Source: Streptomyces sp. P3 (GTDB lineage: Bacteria > Actinomycetota > Actinomycetes > Streptomycetales > Streptomycetaceae). From it: a stretch of 64,000 bases of DNA. The number at the start of each line of letters is the position of its first letter. Position 1 is the stretch's first letter. This document shows, one piece after another, positions 9,751 to 19,169 of this stretch. The stretch is from the NCBI GenBank assembly GCA_016893485.2, contig JAFEKX020000001.1, positions 310,001-374,000 of the forward strand, read 5' to 3'. The notes under the pieces were generated by a model. It was not told where the DNA came from and did no database searches. It worked only from the letters and a program-made list of their open reading frames with translations. The position numbers were made by a program, and so were the translations under genes.

Positions 9751-11583
9751 TCACGAGCTGCGGGTCGTCGCGACCGGTTCTGCCTCGGAGGCGGAGGAAC
9801 GCCCGCGGTGCCGCAGGACGGGCAGGGGTGGCGGGGTGAGGAAGCCTTCGGCGCGGGCGCTGGCCAGGCCGATGCGGGGGATGTCGCCGCTCTTGGCGAA
9901 CAGCAGGAAGCGGGGCTCCCATACGGGCCGGTACTTGGCGTTGGCGCGGTAGAGCGACTCGATCTGCCACCAGCGGGAGAAGAAGGTGAGCATCGAGCGC
10001 CACAGCCGCAGTACCGGGCCCGCGCCCAGGCGCGCACCGCGTTCGAAGACCGAGCGGAACATGGCGAAGTTCAGCGACACCCGCGGTACGCCCAACTCCT
10101 GAGCACGCAGCAGCAGTTCAACGACCATGAACTCCATCAGGCCGTTCTCGCAGGCGCGTTCCCGGCGCATCAGGTCAAGGGAGAGTCCGTGCTCGCCCCA
10201 GGGAACGAAGCTGAGCAGGGCACGCGGTTCACCGTCGGCGTCGCGGCACTCCAGCATCACGCAGCGGCCGTCGCCTGGGTCGCCGAGCCGTCCCAGCGCC
10301 ATGGAGAAGCCGCGTTCGGTCGGTCCGTCGCGCCAGTGGTCGGCCTTGTCGATCAGGAGCGCCATCTCGTCGTCCGCGATGTCCTCGTGGCGTCGGATGC
10401 GCACCGTGTATCCGGCTCGGCGCACCCGGTTGTGGGCCTGCCGTACGCCCCGCATGGCACGTCCTTCGAGGGTGAAGTCGGCGATCTCCACGATGGCCTC
10501 GTCGCCCAGTTCCAGGGCGTCCAGCCCATGCCGGGCGTAGATGGTGCCGGCCTCCTCGCTCGCACCCATCACCGCCGGGGTCCACGCGTGACGGCGGGCC
10601 TCCGCCAGCCACGCGTCGATGGCACCGGGCCACGCCTCGGGATCGCCGATGGGGTCGCCGGAGGCCAGGCTGACGCCGCCGACCACCCGGTAGGTGACAG
10701 CCGCCTTGCCGCTGGGCGAGAAGATGGCGGCCTTGTCGCGGCGCAGGGCGAAGTAGCCGAGGGAGTCCCGCTCACCGTGCCGGGCCAGCAGGTCACGCAG
10801 CCGCTGTTCGTCGTCCTCACCGAGCAGGGCGCGACCGCGCGGGGCACGGAAGCAGGCGTACAGGACAAGCAGGAAGGTCGCGGCGATCAGGATGTTGATG
10901 AGCACGTCGACCCAGCGCGGCGCGTGCACGGCGTCGACACGGTCGGCGAGGGGGCCGACGCTGATGCCGCGCAGCAGGGTGTAGGCGATCTCGTCGGTCA
11001 GTGTGGCACCGGGCAGCTTGTTGGTGGCGGCGACCAGCAGAGTGCCGATCGTGCCGCTGAGGAGGAGACCGCCCGCCCCTGCGGCGAGGGCCAGCTTCGG
11101 GTTGGAGCGGTCCCCGACGGCCGTGAACTCCCCGCGCCCGAGGAGCAGCGCGGCCACGAACAGGCCGGTGATCAGCAGGGAGCCCCAGTTGGTGACGTGC
11201 TCACGGTACGCCTCCTGGGTCATGGCCAGCAGGTAGAGCGCGAACAGGCCGCCGGCCAGCAGCAGGTTGAAGATCCACGCGGCCCGTTTACGGCGCCGCA
11301 TCACCATGGCGAGGAAGAGTGCCAGCGCTGCCGAGATGAGCCCGGCGGTGGCCAGGTACGGGGTGAAGTACTCACCGACGTTGTGCTCCTGGACCTCGTC
11401 ACGGAACGACAGCGAGACCACCGCGGCCAGATTGAGCACGGCGAGCAGGCGCAGGTACCAGACCGTGGCCGAGGCCGCGCCCCCGCGCAGCCGTGTGCGT
11501 GGGCGCGATGGCACGTCCGGGGAGGGGACGCGGTCCGCGGGCGTGTGCTGTCGGAGGTTCGAGGGCGAGAGGTGTGCGGGCAC
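9751..11583 (-). CDS. MprF-like phosphatidylglycerol lysyltransferase (DUF2156)
   Basis: An intact 610-residue membrane protein. Six or so hydrophobic helices (about residues 40-260) precede a cytosolic tandem GNAT-like DUF2156 domain (about 270-580), with VTYRVVGGVSLASGDPIG, SEEAGTIYARHGLDALELGDEA and VSLNFAMFRSVFERG as family-typical stretches. The family moves lysine (or another amino acid) from tRNA to phosphatidylglycerol, lowering the negative surface charge and giving cationic-peptide resistance. No tRNA-synthetase-like domain is fused, unlike the mycobacterial LysX. The gene is separate from its neighbours, and the aminoacyl donor is inferred only from the family. Confidence 0.85.
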   Translation of the reverse strand: MPAHLSPSNLRQHTPADRVPSPDVPSRPRTRLRGGAASATVWYLRLLAVLNLAAVVSLSFRDEVQEHNVGEYFTPYLATAGLISAALALFLAMVMRRRKRAAWIFNLLLAGGLFALYLLAMTQEAYREHVTNWGSLLITGLFVAALLLGRGEFTAVGDRSNPKLALAAGAGGLLLSGTIGTLLVAATNKLPGATLTDEIAYTLLRGISVGPLADRVDAVHAPRWVDVLINILIAATFLLVLYACFRAPRGRALLGEDDEQRLRDLLARHGERDSLGYFALRRDKAAIFSPSGKAAVTYRVVGGVSLASGDPIGDPEAWPGAIDAWLAEARRHAWTPAVMGASEEAGTIYARHGLDALELGDEAIVEIADFTLEGRAMRGVRQAHNRVRRAGYTVRIRRHEDIADDEMALLIDKADHWRDGPTERGFSMALGRLGDPGDGRCVMLECRDADGEPRALLSFVPWGEHGLSLDLMRRERACENGLMEFMVVELLLRAQELGVPRVSLNFAMFRSVFERGARLGAGPVLRLWRSMLTFFSRWWQIESLYRANAKYRPVWEPRFLLFAKSGDIPRIGLASARAEGFLTPPPLPVLRHRGRSSASEAEPVATTRSS

Positions 11584-11924
11584 CTTAGGGGTTCACCTCG
11601 GAGGGAGGCCGGGGTCGCCGGCGTGGACAGGGACGGAAGTGCCGCCGAGTCGGCGGGTTCGGGTACGAGGATCTGATGCAGGACCTGGGTTCTTCGCTCA
11701 GCGGCGCATCGTACGGCTTCCCGCGCGTTGAGGTCGCCCCCGATGGGCTGGACGGACCGCACCCGCGAATTCGCCGGAGGAGGGCCTGGACCAGGTCGAC
11801 GGGGATACCGCCACCGGCGTCCTCCTGGATTGCGACCGGCGCCAGGGGGCTGGGGTGGCCCGCAGCGCGCCGAGGTGTCGCGCCGGGCGGATTCGGGGCG
11901 CCGGAGCGGACACTGCAGCGGATC
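11584..11924. other. No supported gene between two minus-strand genes
   Basis: Open frames here lack motifs and change register. It likely contains the MprF-like gene's promoter. Confidence 0.35.
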
Positions 11925-12370
11925 TCACCGGTTCTCCTCCCGAACGCGGGCGATCGACAAGTTGTCGGAGACCGTGCGGTACAGCCGCATCCCCGTCCGC
12001 CTCCGGACCGCGTGCTGCGCCGGGCAGAGGAAGACGTTTCTTCTCGCCGTTGATGCCGTCCGGATGCCTGCCCCGTCGCAGCGGGCGCTCCCTCCGTCCC
12101 CGCGTCCAGGTAGAGGTCCCAGATCCATTCCCGAGCGGTGCACGCGGTGGCGAGGGCGTCCAGCGGAAGCCGTACCTGGAACCGGCCGCCGTACCTGTCG
12201 GCGGGCAGCCGCGTCTCGGCTCTGCCTCCGTCGCGGGTCCGAAGTACGAGGGTGGCCTGGTCGGCGACAACTCCGAGCAGGGACAGCCGCAGCACGATCC
12301 GTCCCTGGCGCGGTCGGACCTCGTCGACCTTCGCGGTGCGCTCCGGAGGCGTGCGAGCGAGTTTGACCAT
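11925..12370 (-). CDS. Small beta-rich protein resembling teichoic-acid transferase C-terminal domains (frameshifted)
   Basis: About 148 residues from ATG 12370: VDEVRPRQGRIVLRLSLLG, VLRTRDGGRAETRLPADRYG, EWIWDLYLDAG, and a last part MRLYRTVSDNLSIARV. The order (basic beta-strands, a Trp-Asp-Leu strand and a terminal Y-T-x-x-D-N-L-S motif) resembles the C-terminal beta-domain of actinomycete wall-polymer glycosyltransferases, here without the catalytic part. At least two frame slips lie between about 12020 and 12100. It is divergent from the GT-C gene at 12453, sharing the repeat-rich control region. It might be a stand-alone adaptor or a remnant; I cannot decide. Confidence 0.45.
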
Positions 12371-12394
12371 GTTTGACCCGGCCCCTGCAGGTGG

Positions 12395-12427
12395 CCCTAC
12401 AACCTGTAGGGTCATGCCCACCCTACA
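12395..12427. promoter_or_regulatory. Triple CCCTACA element, candidate operator for divergent genes
   Basis: Three copies of the same 7-mer: CCCTACA at 12395-12401, its reverse complement TGTAGGG at 12405-12411, and CCCTACA at 12421-12427. The first two form a perfect inverted repeat with a 3-base spacer; the last two form one with 8-base arms (TGTAGGGT/ACCCTACA). They fill the short space between the starts at 12370 (minus) and 12453 (plus). Confidence 0.55.
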
Positions 12428-12452
12428 CACCGTCAGGGGAGAGGGACGGCCG

Positions 12453-13964
12453 ATGACCACACCCGTGCACACCGTGACACTGGACCGCGTCGGCGGCCAC
12501 GAGCCGCCACTCGGTCCGGCTGCGGGCTGGAGCCGCAAGGGCCATTGGTGGCTGGCGGCCGTGGCGGCTGCCTTCGTCCTGGCCCAGTTGGTGGTCGTAG
12601 GTCCGGGGATGGGGCTGGGCTGGGACGAGTCGGTGTACGTCAGCCAGGTCAGCTCCCACGCCCCGGCCTCGTTCTTCAGCGCCCCGCGCGCCCGCGGCAT
12701 CTCACTGCTGGTGGCACCGGTCGCCGGCTGGTCGTCGTCCACCCCGCTCCTGCGGGTCTACCTGGCGCTGCTGGCGGGTCTCGGGCTGTACCTGGCGCTG
12801 CGCGCCTGGCGTGGTCTGTTCCCGGTCCGGGTGCTCGCGCTGGGCGGCGCCCTGTTCGCGAGTCTGTGGGTGACCGTCTTCTACGGTCCTCAGGCCATGC
12901 CCAACTACTGGGTGGCGGTCGGTGCCCTGGCAGGTGTCGGCTGCTTCCTTCAGGCCCAGATGGACCGCACCCGCCGTGGCCCGGTGTGGGGGCTGGCGGC
13001 AAGTGCCCTGCTGATGGCGTGGATGCGGCCCCCGGACGCGGTGTGGGTGACCTTGCCGCTGCTCTTGACCCTCGTGGTTCTTCGCCGGTGGCGGCACTGG
13101 CGGCTGCTCATCGCTCTGGCGGGCGGTTTGGCGGCCGGGGCGGCCGAATGGGTGATTGAGGCGTACGCCCGATTCGGTGGGCTGAGCCAGAGGCTGTCCG
13201 AGGGATCCGACATCCAGGGCGGTCTCGGCTGGCACGTGGCCATCGGTGACCAACTGCGCAGCCTGGGTGGGCGTTCGCTGTGCCGCCCCTGCACCGGCGC
13301 GATGCCGAACCCCGCGGTGACGGCCTGGTGGTTCGCCCTGCCGATGTTGGCGGTCGTCGGCCTGGCCGTGGCCGTGCGGAGCCGGCGCACGCCACCCACC
13401 GCACTGCCGTTGACCTGCGCGGTGACGGCGGCGATCCCGTATCTGTTCCTCATCGGATACGCCGCGCCCCGCTTCCTCCTGCCCACGTACGCGCTGTTGG
13501 CCATCCCGGTCGCCGACGCCCTCGTCCGGCTGGTCACCGCGCCGGGCGGAGCCTGGCGCCCGGTCACCGTGACGCTGGTGGCGATGGGTCTGGCCGGGCA
13601 TCTGGCGGTGCAGTACGCGGTGCTGGCACACACCGTTCAGCGCACCACGGCCGCCCACGAGGGCTGGGAGCGCACCGCCGCCGCACTGCGCCGGGTCGGT
13701 GTACGCCCGCCGTGTCTGCTCACCGGGCCGTCGACTCTCCCGATCGCCTTCTACGCCGGGTGTGGCTCCGCCAGTACCAGCGGCCCCAACGCCAATGCCG
13801 ACGCCGCGACCATCACCCAGGCGGCCCAGCGGATGCCGGCCGCCGTCCTCACCACCGGCGCGACCCGTCCGCCCTCCTACGCCCGCGGTTGGAGGCTCGT
13901 CCGGCTGGAGGGTGCCGTGTACGCCTACATCGCCCCCACCGCACGACAAGATCGCGGCGCCTGA
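12453..13964 (+). CDS. GT-C/GT39-like membrane glycosyltransferase
   Basis: A 503-residue polytopic membrane protein, intact. The ATG at 12453 has an upstream AGGGGAGAGGG site; an earlier in-frame start would cross the repeat element. After the first helix the acidic loop motif GLGWDESVYVSQV matches the Asp/Glu signature of GT39/ArnT-type enzymes, which use polyprenyl-phosphate sugars on the outer face of the membrane. About nine further helices follow, then a ~150-residue extracytoplasmic end with Cys pairs (CRPC, CLLTGP...AGCG). The donor and acceptor are unknown. It is divergent from the small wall-transferase-like gene and probably co-regulated with it. Confidence 0.75.
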   Translation: MTTPVHTVTLDRVGGHEPPLGPAAGWSRKGHWWLAAVAAAFVLAQLVVVGPGMGLGWDESVYVSQVSSHAPASFFSAPRARGISLLVAPVAGWSSSTPLLRVYLALLAGLGLYLALRAWRGLFPVRVLALGGALFASLWVTVFYGPQAMPNYWVAVGALAGVGCFLQAQMDRTRRGPVWGLAASALLMAWMRPPDAVWVTLPLLLTLVVLRRWRHWRLLIALAGGLAAGAAEWVIEAYARFGGLSQRLSEGSDIQGGLGWHVAIGDQLRSLGGRSLCRPCTGAMPNPAVTAWWFALPMLAVVGLAVAVRSRRTPPTALPLTCAVTAAIPYLFLIGYAAPRFLLPTYALLAIPVADALVRLVTAPGGAWRPVTVTLVAMGLAGHLAVQYAVLAHTVQRTTAAHEGWERTAAALRRVGVRPPCLLTGPSTLPIAFYAGCGSASTSGPNANADAATITQAAQRMPAAVLTTGATRPPSYARGWRLVRLEGAVYAYIAPTARQDRGA

Positions 13965-14007
13965 CCGCTCCGACCCCGGCCCGCGCGAGCCGACGCGCCC
14001 ATCGGCA

Positions 14008-14156
14008 TACGGCAGCAAGACCGCCGCCACCAAGGACGCCGTCGAGAACAAACTCAAGAAGGCCCTCTACGCCGGCACCGTCACCCTTACCGGCGCGCCC
14101 AAAACGCGATCGTCACCGACTGGACGACCGGACTGTCCGACCTCGGCCTGAGCTGA
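14008..14156 (+). pseudogene. C-terminal remnant of the same family as 1070-1224
   Basis: It encodes GSKTAATKDAVENKLKKAL, GTVTLTGA and, after a one-base slip in a CCC run at 14098-14100, QNAIVTDWTTGLSDLGLS and a stop. Only the last ~50 residues exist, with no start and no N-terminal domain. The match to the minus-strand remnant at 1070-1224 is clear by eye over the whole tail. Confidence 0.5.
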
Positions 14157-14224
14157 TGTCCCTCGCTTGAATCCCGGGCCGGTCTCCTGGCTCGGGAGTA
14201 GCCGGCCCCTCCGTGCTCCTTTCC

Positions 14225-14545
14225 GGGAGAAAGCCCAAGTGCCGCCGCGGAGGCGATGGTTCGGCCGAACGCTCGTCGCGCTCCATGGCCGGCGCGCGGA
14301 AGACTGCGAGGACCAGCCGTGGCCGTGCGGCAGCCGCCTTACCGCCGCCATCGAGTAGTCGATCCGGAATCACCAGGCGCTCAGAACTCCGATTCGCGCC
14401 AGGGTCCACCGCTGGTCCTCCCAGCCGTGTTCGGCAGGTCCGAGGGTGAACTCCTTCTCCAGGTCCGCGAACTGGTCGTCGGACAACTTCGGCACGTTCG
14501 TAGGCCCTGCGGTGGCGAAGGCATCCGTGCCGCCTTCCCGTCAGG
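14225..14545 (-). mobile_element. IS630-family transposase remnant (helix-turn-helix part)
   Basis: The minus strand reads VPKLSDDQFADLEKEF, GPAEHGWEDQRWTLARI, an in-frame stop, then GHGWSSQSSARRP and (next frame) MERDERSAEP. This is the order seen in the N-terminal winged-helix part of IS630-type transposases (LSxxQ..LE, GWEDQRWTLAR, GWSxQxPARRAxERDE). The DDE catalytic part is absent, and the in-frame stop shows decay. Confidence 0.65.
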
Positions 14546-14829
14546 ACGTCGCCGGCGTTCCACCGACCGTTCACTCACCCGCACATCCTCGCGGTCACAG
14601 CGGTCCTCTCGCCGCGTGGGAACCGTTCGCCCGCGTCGTACCGGACCCGCTCACGAAACGGTCCCCGCTCGGCGGTCAATCCGCCGCCCTGCGCGTACCG
14701 CGTACCACCGGCACGGCGTGACATCACCGTGAGCCAAGCGCCGGGAGCCGCTTTACCAGGACCGGCCGGCGATCCGCAGAACCGTGAGCGTCAGCGTGCG
14801 GCGTCGGGTGCGGCCCGACGAAGACGCCC
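14546..14829. other. Intergenic, nothing recognised
   Basis: No motif or convincing open frame; between the IS remnant and the GtrA gene. Confidence 0.35.
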
Positions 14830-15273
14830 TCAGCGTTGCACCCGGAACACCCAAGTGCGGTAGGACCAGAAGCGGAAGAGAGTCGCGCACGCGATCCCCG
14901 CGATCTTGAACAGGTTGCTCTCCAGCGCCGAGTCCCAGCCGAAGTCGTACGTCGCGACGTACAGCACCCCGTTCTCGATGATCAGGCCGACGACGCTGAA
15001 GACACAGAAGAGAGCGAACTCCACGGCACGGCCCCGCGGGTCCCGATGCCGATAGGCGAAATACCGGAAACCCAAGTAGTTGAAGACCATCGCCACGCTG
15101 GTCGCGATGACGCTGCATCGCACCACGGGCATGGACGTGACCGCTCGACTGAGGTTGAACACGGCGAGATTCACCCCGACGCCCAGCCCACCGACGGCAC
15201 CGAACCTGACGACCTCCCGAAGCAGCGCGGAATGCTCCATGCGCTTCGTGTCCGCCTCTTCCGCTGTGTTCAC
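14830..15273 (-). CDS. GtrA family membrane protein
   Basis: About 147 residues with four transmembrane helices and the GtrA signature order: FGAVGGLGVGVNLAVFNL (helix 1), VFNYLGFRYFAYR (end of helix 2), FCVFSVVGLIIENGVLYV (helix 3) and CATLFRFWSYRTWVF (helix 4). GtrA proteins are small flippase-like partners that move polyprenyl-linked sugars across the membrane for surface-polymer decoration. The GTG at 15273 has a GGAGG 11 bases upstream; an ATG at 15240 is a possible alternative. It lies near two GT-C-like proteins, which suggests a shared cell-envelope theme but not an operon. Confidence 0.85.
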   Translation of the reverse strand: MNTAEEADTKRMEHSALLREVVRFGAVGGLGVGVNLAVFNLSRAVTSMPVVRCSVIATSVAMVFNYLGFRYFAYRHRDPRGRAVEFALFCVFSVVGLIIENGVLYVATYDFGWDSALESNLFKIAGIACATLFRFWSYRTWVFRVQR

Positions 15274-15535
15274 CGGACGCACAGTCCTCCAGAGATGGGC
15301 TTCGCACGGTCGCCACGAGCACCGCGGGACGTACGCGGAGGCGCCTTTGAAGCATGTGGGATCAGCCGGAACTCCATGACCGTCCTCCCTTGGCGTGATC
15401 TTGCGTGGCACCGTATCGCGGACGTCTGCGCGGGACGGTGATCTCACGCCCGCGTCCCGACAGCTGTGGTCTGCCGTATCGACTCGCACACCTGAACTTC
15501 GTCGTCGGGTGTGCCACCCGGTCGTATCGGCGCCC

Positions 15536-16854
15536 TCAGTCGTCGCTGTCCCCTGTCCTGTCTTCGGTCCCGTCCTGACAGACCGGTACCAGCACAGTGA
15601 AGGTGGTGGGGCGGCGGCCGGTCAGGGAGAGTCTGCCGCCGAGGGTGACGGTGAGGTCCCGGGCAAGGGCGAGGCCGATCCCCTCCCCTCCGTCACCGGT
15701 GTGTCCGCGCTCGAAGGGCCGGGGTGTCTCGATGACCCCCTCGTCGGCGACGTCGAAGGCGAGGGCGTCGCCGAGGTCCCGGACCGTGAGGTGGACGGTG
15801 CCGCGGCCGTGCACGCGCGCGTTGTCCAGCAGGATGCCGAGGATCTCGGCGACCGGCGCACCGGGGACGCGGATGTCGTCCGGCGTGTCACCCGTCGTGC
15901 ACAGCAGCCGCCTGCCGTCACGGGCGAACAACCCGTGCCAGTGCTCCTCGGTCTCCCGCAGCAGCCGTGCGACCGGCACGGACGGGGCCCGAGTACCGGG
16001 CAGGCCGGGTGAACGGGACAGCCGTAGCACCTCCTCGACCGTGCCGTGCAGACGGCGGGTGGTGGCCAGCGCCTCCTCCAGCGCCGGGCGCAGCAGGGAG
16101 TCGTCGTCCTGGGCGAGGCCAGCCTCCAGGGTGAGTTGGAGCCCGGTCAGCGGGTGCGCAGCTGATGGGAGGCGTTGTCGGTGAAGTCCCGTTCATGGCG
16201 CAGGAGTTCGGTGAGGCTGTGCAGCATCTCGTTGTGGGTGCGGGCGACCTGGTCGATCTCGGCGATGCTGCTGGGCGTGGCGCGTGCGCTCAGGTCGCCG
16301 GCGGTGACGGCCCGGCTGTGGCGGGAGAGGTCCTCCAACGGAGCGGCCAGCACCCGCGCCTGACGGCGGGCGACCAGGACCGCCACGGTCAGAGCGAGGG
16401 CACAGGCGCAGGCGAGGACGGCCCACGCGGCGAGGACCCGGTCGCGTACGGCGTCGGTGGGTGAGGAGGCGCGTACGACGCCGATGACCTGCTCGGCGTG
16501 TGACACGGGCACGGTGACGGTGAGGTCACCGCCCGTGTGACCGCGCACCACCGTCGCGCCGAAGGCCCGCCGCACCGCCGCGTCACCGGTCCTGGGGCCG
16601 CTGCCCGCGCGCAGGCGCAAGTGGGTGTCGTACAGGCCGAGGTGTCCTCCGGCCGGCGGTGGGGGCAGTTCGACGGGATCGCCGGTCGTGTAGTCGGGGC
16701 TGACGCGCACGGCACCCGACAGGGCCGCGCGCTCCAGGGTGTCGCGCTGGCCCGCGTACAGGGACGACCTGATGGCCAGGGCCAGCGGGACGGCGAGGAG
16801 GACCACGGCGACCAGGGCGGCGGTGAGGGCCACACGCACGACACGCTGTCTCAT
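15536..16854 (-). CDS. Sensor histidine kinase of the ABC module (one frameshift)
   Basis: About 440 residues. A first helix (residues 8-27), an extracytoplasmic loop of ~110 residues, and a second helix (~150-170) lead into HAMP (RQARVLAAPLEDLSRHSRAV) and HisKA (ERDFTDNASHQLRTRL, phospho-acceptor His), then an HATPase domain with the N box (LLDNARVHG), DVADEGV and GEGIGLALARDL. The halves are in two frames meeting near 16148 at the HisKA end; a one-base change joins them. It is divergent from the lipoprotein/ABC genes and is probably the partner of the OmpR-type regulator at 21858, with which it brackets the module. Confidence 0.85.
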
Positions 16855-16968
16855 TTCTTCATCCTGCGGTCCGCCGGCCTGCCCGGACGTAGTCCGCCAC
16901 GCGCTTTTGCCGTCGTCTCAACCGTCGGCGTGCCGGGCGTTAACCGGCCGCCTCCTAGCGTCGGTGCC

Positions 16969-17645
16969 ATGACCGATCTCCGGTCGCAGGCTTCCGGGAG
17001 GGCAGTGGCCATGGCTCCTGTACGCATATCCGCCGCGGTGGGACTGGCGCTGGTCGCGGCGGTGATCACCGGCTGTTCGGGCTCCGGCTCGCACTCGGGT
17101 TCGGGCTCGACCCCGTCCGCTTCGGCAGCCGGGGGTGGCGGCAAGCAGGCGAATCCGGCGCCCACCGAGTCGAATCCGCCCGGCGACATCCCCGACAACC
17201 AGGTGTACGTGGCCTACCGGCCCGCTGCCGGCTTCACCGGCTTCACGGTCAAGGTGCCCGAGGGCTGGGCCCGCACCGGCCAGGGCGACACGACCGTGTT
17301 CACGGACAAGCTGAACACCGTCCGCGTCACTACCGCCACCGCCTCCGCCGCACCCACGGTCGGCTCCGTCACGAACACCGTCGTGCCCCAACTCAAGGCG
17401 CAGGTACCGAAGTTCGCGGCACCGAAGGCGACCGAGGTGACCCGGCACGCCGGCCCTGTCGTCCGGCTGACCTACCAGGGCGACTCCGCCAGGACCCGGT
17501 CACCGGCAAGGTGGTGCGGGACGCGTTCGAGCGGTACGCCTTCTACCGGCAGGGCCACGAGGTCGACCTGACGTTGTCCGGGCCGGTCAACGCCGACAAC
17601 GTCGACCCGTGGCGGATCGTCAGCGACTCCTTCGCGTGGCGGTGA
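16969..17645 (+). CDS. Secreted lipoprotein of the ABC module (one frameshift)
   Basis: About 225 residues. The N-terminus has a hydrophobic segment and a lipobox (VITGC; lipidated Cys near residue 33), then a Ser/Gly-rich linker and a globular domain (VAYRPAAGFTGFTVKVPEGW, later RYAFYRQGHEVDLTLSGPVN). A one-base addition in the CCAGG near 17488 joins the two frames. The stop overlaps the GTG start of the ATPase gene, so it is the first gene of the operon. It may serve as an extracellular sensor or ligand-binding partner for the transporter; this is inferred from position only. Confidence 0.8.
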
Positions 17646-18355
17646 CCGTCATGCCCACCCGCTCCTACGACGACGCGCTCACCGCCCGCGAGCTGTACCG
17701 CTTCTACCGCGCGGGCGAGGAGGAGACCCTGGCCCTGCGCGGGGTGTCGCTTACGGTGCGGCACGGCGAGACCGTGGCCGTCGTCGGCCCCTCGGGAGCG
17801 GGCAAGTCCACCCTGCTGGCGTGCCTGGCCGGACTCGACGAGCCCTCCGGCGGTGACGTCCATGTGGACGGTGTCCGCATCAGCCACCGCCCGGAGACCG
17901 AGCGGGCCCGGCTGCGCGCCCGCCACATCGGCGTCCTGCTCCAGAGCCGCAACCTGCTGCCGCACCTGACCGTGCGGGACAACATCCGCCTGGCCCAGCG
18001 GGCCGTGCGCGGTCGTCCCGCTGTGGCGACCGAGGCACTGCTGGAGCAGGTGGGGCTCGGCCGACGGACCCGCGCCCTGCCGCGGCAGCTGTCCGGCGGT
18101 GAACTGGCGCGCGCCGGGCTGGCCGTGGCGCTCGCCAACTCACCCGCCGTGCTGCTGGCCGATGAACCGACCGGTGAACTCGACGGCGGTACTGAGCAGT
18201 TGGTGCTGCGGATGGTGCGGGAGCGGGCCGCGGACGGCTGTGCGGTGCTGATCGTCACACACAGCGCGGAGGCGGTCCGGATCGCCGACCGGGTGATCAC
18301 CCTGGCCGACGGACGGGCCCGGGAAACAAGGGAGGTGAGCGATGTCCGGCACTGA
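17642..18355 (+). CDS. ABC transporter ATP-binding protein (first of two)
   Basis: About 237 residues, intact, LolD/MacB/BceA type. Walker A GPSGAGKST, Q-loop LLQSRNL, signature LSGGELARAGLA and Walker B AVLLADEPTGE are all present, with a switch His in IVTHSAEA. The GTG start at 17642 overlaps the lipoprotein stop (GTGA); an ATG three codons later is possible. It should energise the FtsX-type permease together with the second ATPase. The end of this gene (GAGGTGAGCGATGTCCGG) carries the first copy of a duplicated junction. Confidence 0.9.
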   Translation: MTVMPTRSYDDALTARELYRFYRAGEEETLALRGVSLTVRHGETVAVVGPSGAGKSTLLACLAGLDEPSGGDVHVDGVRISHRPETERARLRARHIGVLLQSRNLLPHLTVRDNIRLAQRAVRGRPAVATEALLEQVGLGRRTRALPRQLSGGELARAGLAVALANSPAVLLADEPTGELDGGTEQLVLRMVRERAADGCAVLIVTHSAEAVRIADRVITLADGRARETREVSDVRH

Positions 18356-18521
18356 CCTGCTCGTCGCCCGCGAGGACGCGGCGCCGGCCTTCGGGCGAGG
18401 CGCAACGGCCGTGGTGGCCGTGGTGGCCGGGCACGAGACCGACCCGAACGCCAACCACACGATCACCCCGACCGACCAACAAGCCCAACAGACAACGGAG
18501 TTGAACGATGTCCGGCGCTGA
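18342..18521 (+). pseudogene. Decayed partial duplicate of the second ATPase N-terminus
   Basis: A 59-codon open frame starting MSGTDLLVAREDAAPAFGRG matches the real start of the next gene (MSGADVLVLCEKAALTFGRD) position by position, then becomes a polar sequence (ETDPNANHTITPTDQQ) unlike an ATPase. It ends in DVRR, as the preceding gene ends in DVRH; both ends are read from the same repeated junction (GATGTCCGGC, at 18341-18350 and 18507-18516). The unit is therefore a short tandem duplication of about 165 bases. It might be translated as a 59-residue leader peptide, but no function is suggested. Confidence 0.65.
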
Positions 18522-19169
18522 CGTCCTCGTCCTCTGCGAGAAAGCGGCACTGACCTTCGGGCGGGACTCGACGGCGGTGGTGGCCGTGCACGGAACCGAC
18601 CTGAGCATCCGGGCCGGCGACCGGCTGGCGATCGTAGGCCCCTCCGGGTCGGGCAAGTCGTCCCTGCTGCATCTGCTGGCCGGGCTGGAGCGCCCCACCA
18701 GCGGTGCCGTCTCCTGGCCCGGGCTCGGCGGGAGCGCCGACATCGGGCTGGTGTTCCAGGCCGACAGCCTCGTCCCCGCACTGGATGTCGCGCAGAACAC
18801 CGCACTTCCGCTCGTCCTGCCGGCCATCCGGAGACGCAGACGCGTCGTCCGGTCACCGAGGCCCTCGGTCTGGTCGGGGCGGCCGACCTCGCCGACCGGC
18901 TGCCCGAGGAGATCTCCGGCGGCCAGGCCCAGCGGGTCGCCGTGGCCCGCGTTCTCGCCCAGGAACCACGGCTGATCCTCGCCGACGAACCCACCGGCCG
19001 CCTCGACCACGCCACCGGCGCCCGCGTCCTGGACGCCCTGCTGACAGCGGCGGACCGCACAGGTGCCGCCCTGGTCGTCACCACCCACGACCCCGCCGTC
19101 GCCGCCCGGCTCACCGTCCGGCGGACCATGCGCGACGGACGGCTGCTCGCACCGGAGGACACGCCATGA
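18508..19169 (+). CDS. ABC transporter ATP-binding protein (second of two, one frameshift)
   Basis: About 220 residues. Walker A GPSGSGKSS sits at residues ~41-49, the Q-loop at GLVFQADSL, the signature LPEEISGGQAQRVAVAR, Walker B LILADEPTGR, and the switch His is in VVTTHDPA. Two frames meet near 18830-18845, between the Q-loop and the helical domain; one added base gives a normal MacB/LolD-type ATPase. It overlaps the permease start by four bases (ATGA at 19166-19169). Its N-terminal start region is duplicated just upstream (18342-18521). Confidence 0.85.

Noticed and set aside
9505..11676. A 723-codon plus-strand open frame
   Set aside because: It mirrors the MprF-like gene and has no motif.
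12702..14057. A 451-codon minus-strand open frame
   Set aside because: It lies antisense to the GT-C gene and reads as low-complexity Gly/Arg/Gln sequence.
18342..18521. A small regulatory peptide gene between the ATPases
   Set aside because: Its first ~20 codons are a clear duplicate of the next gene's start and the rest has no pattern of selection, so duplication is preferred over a new gene.
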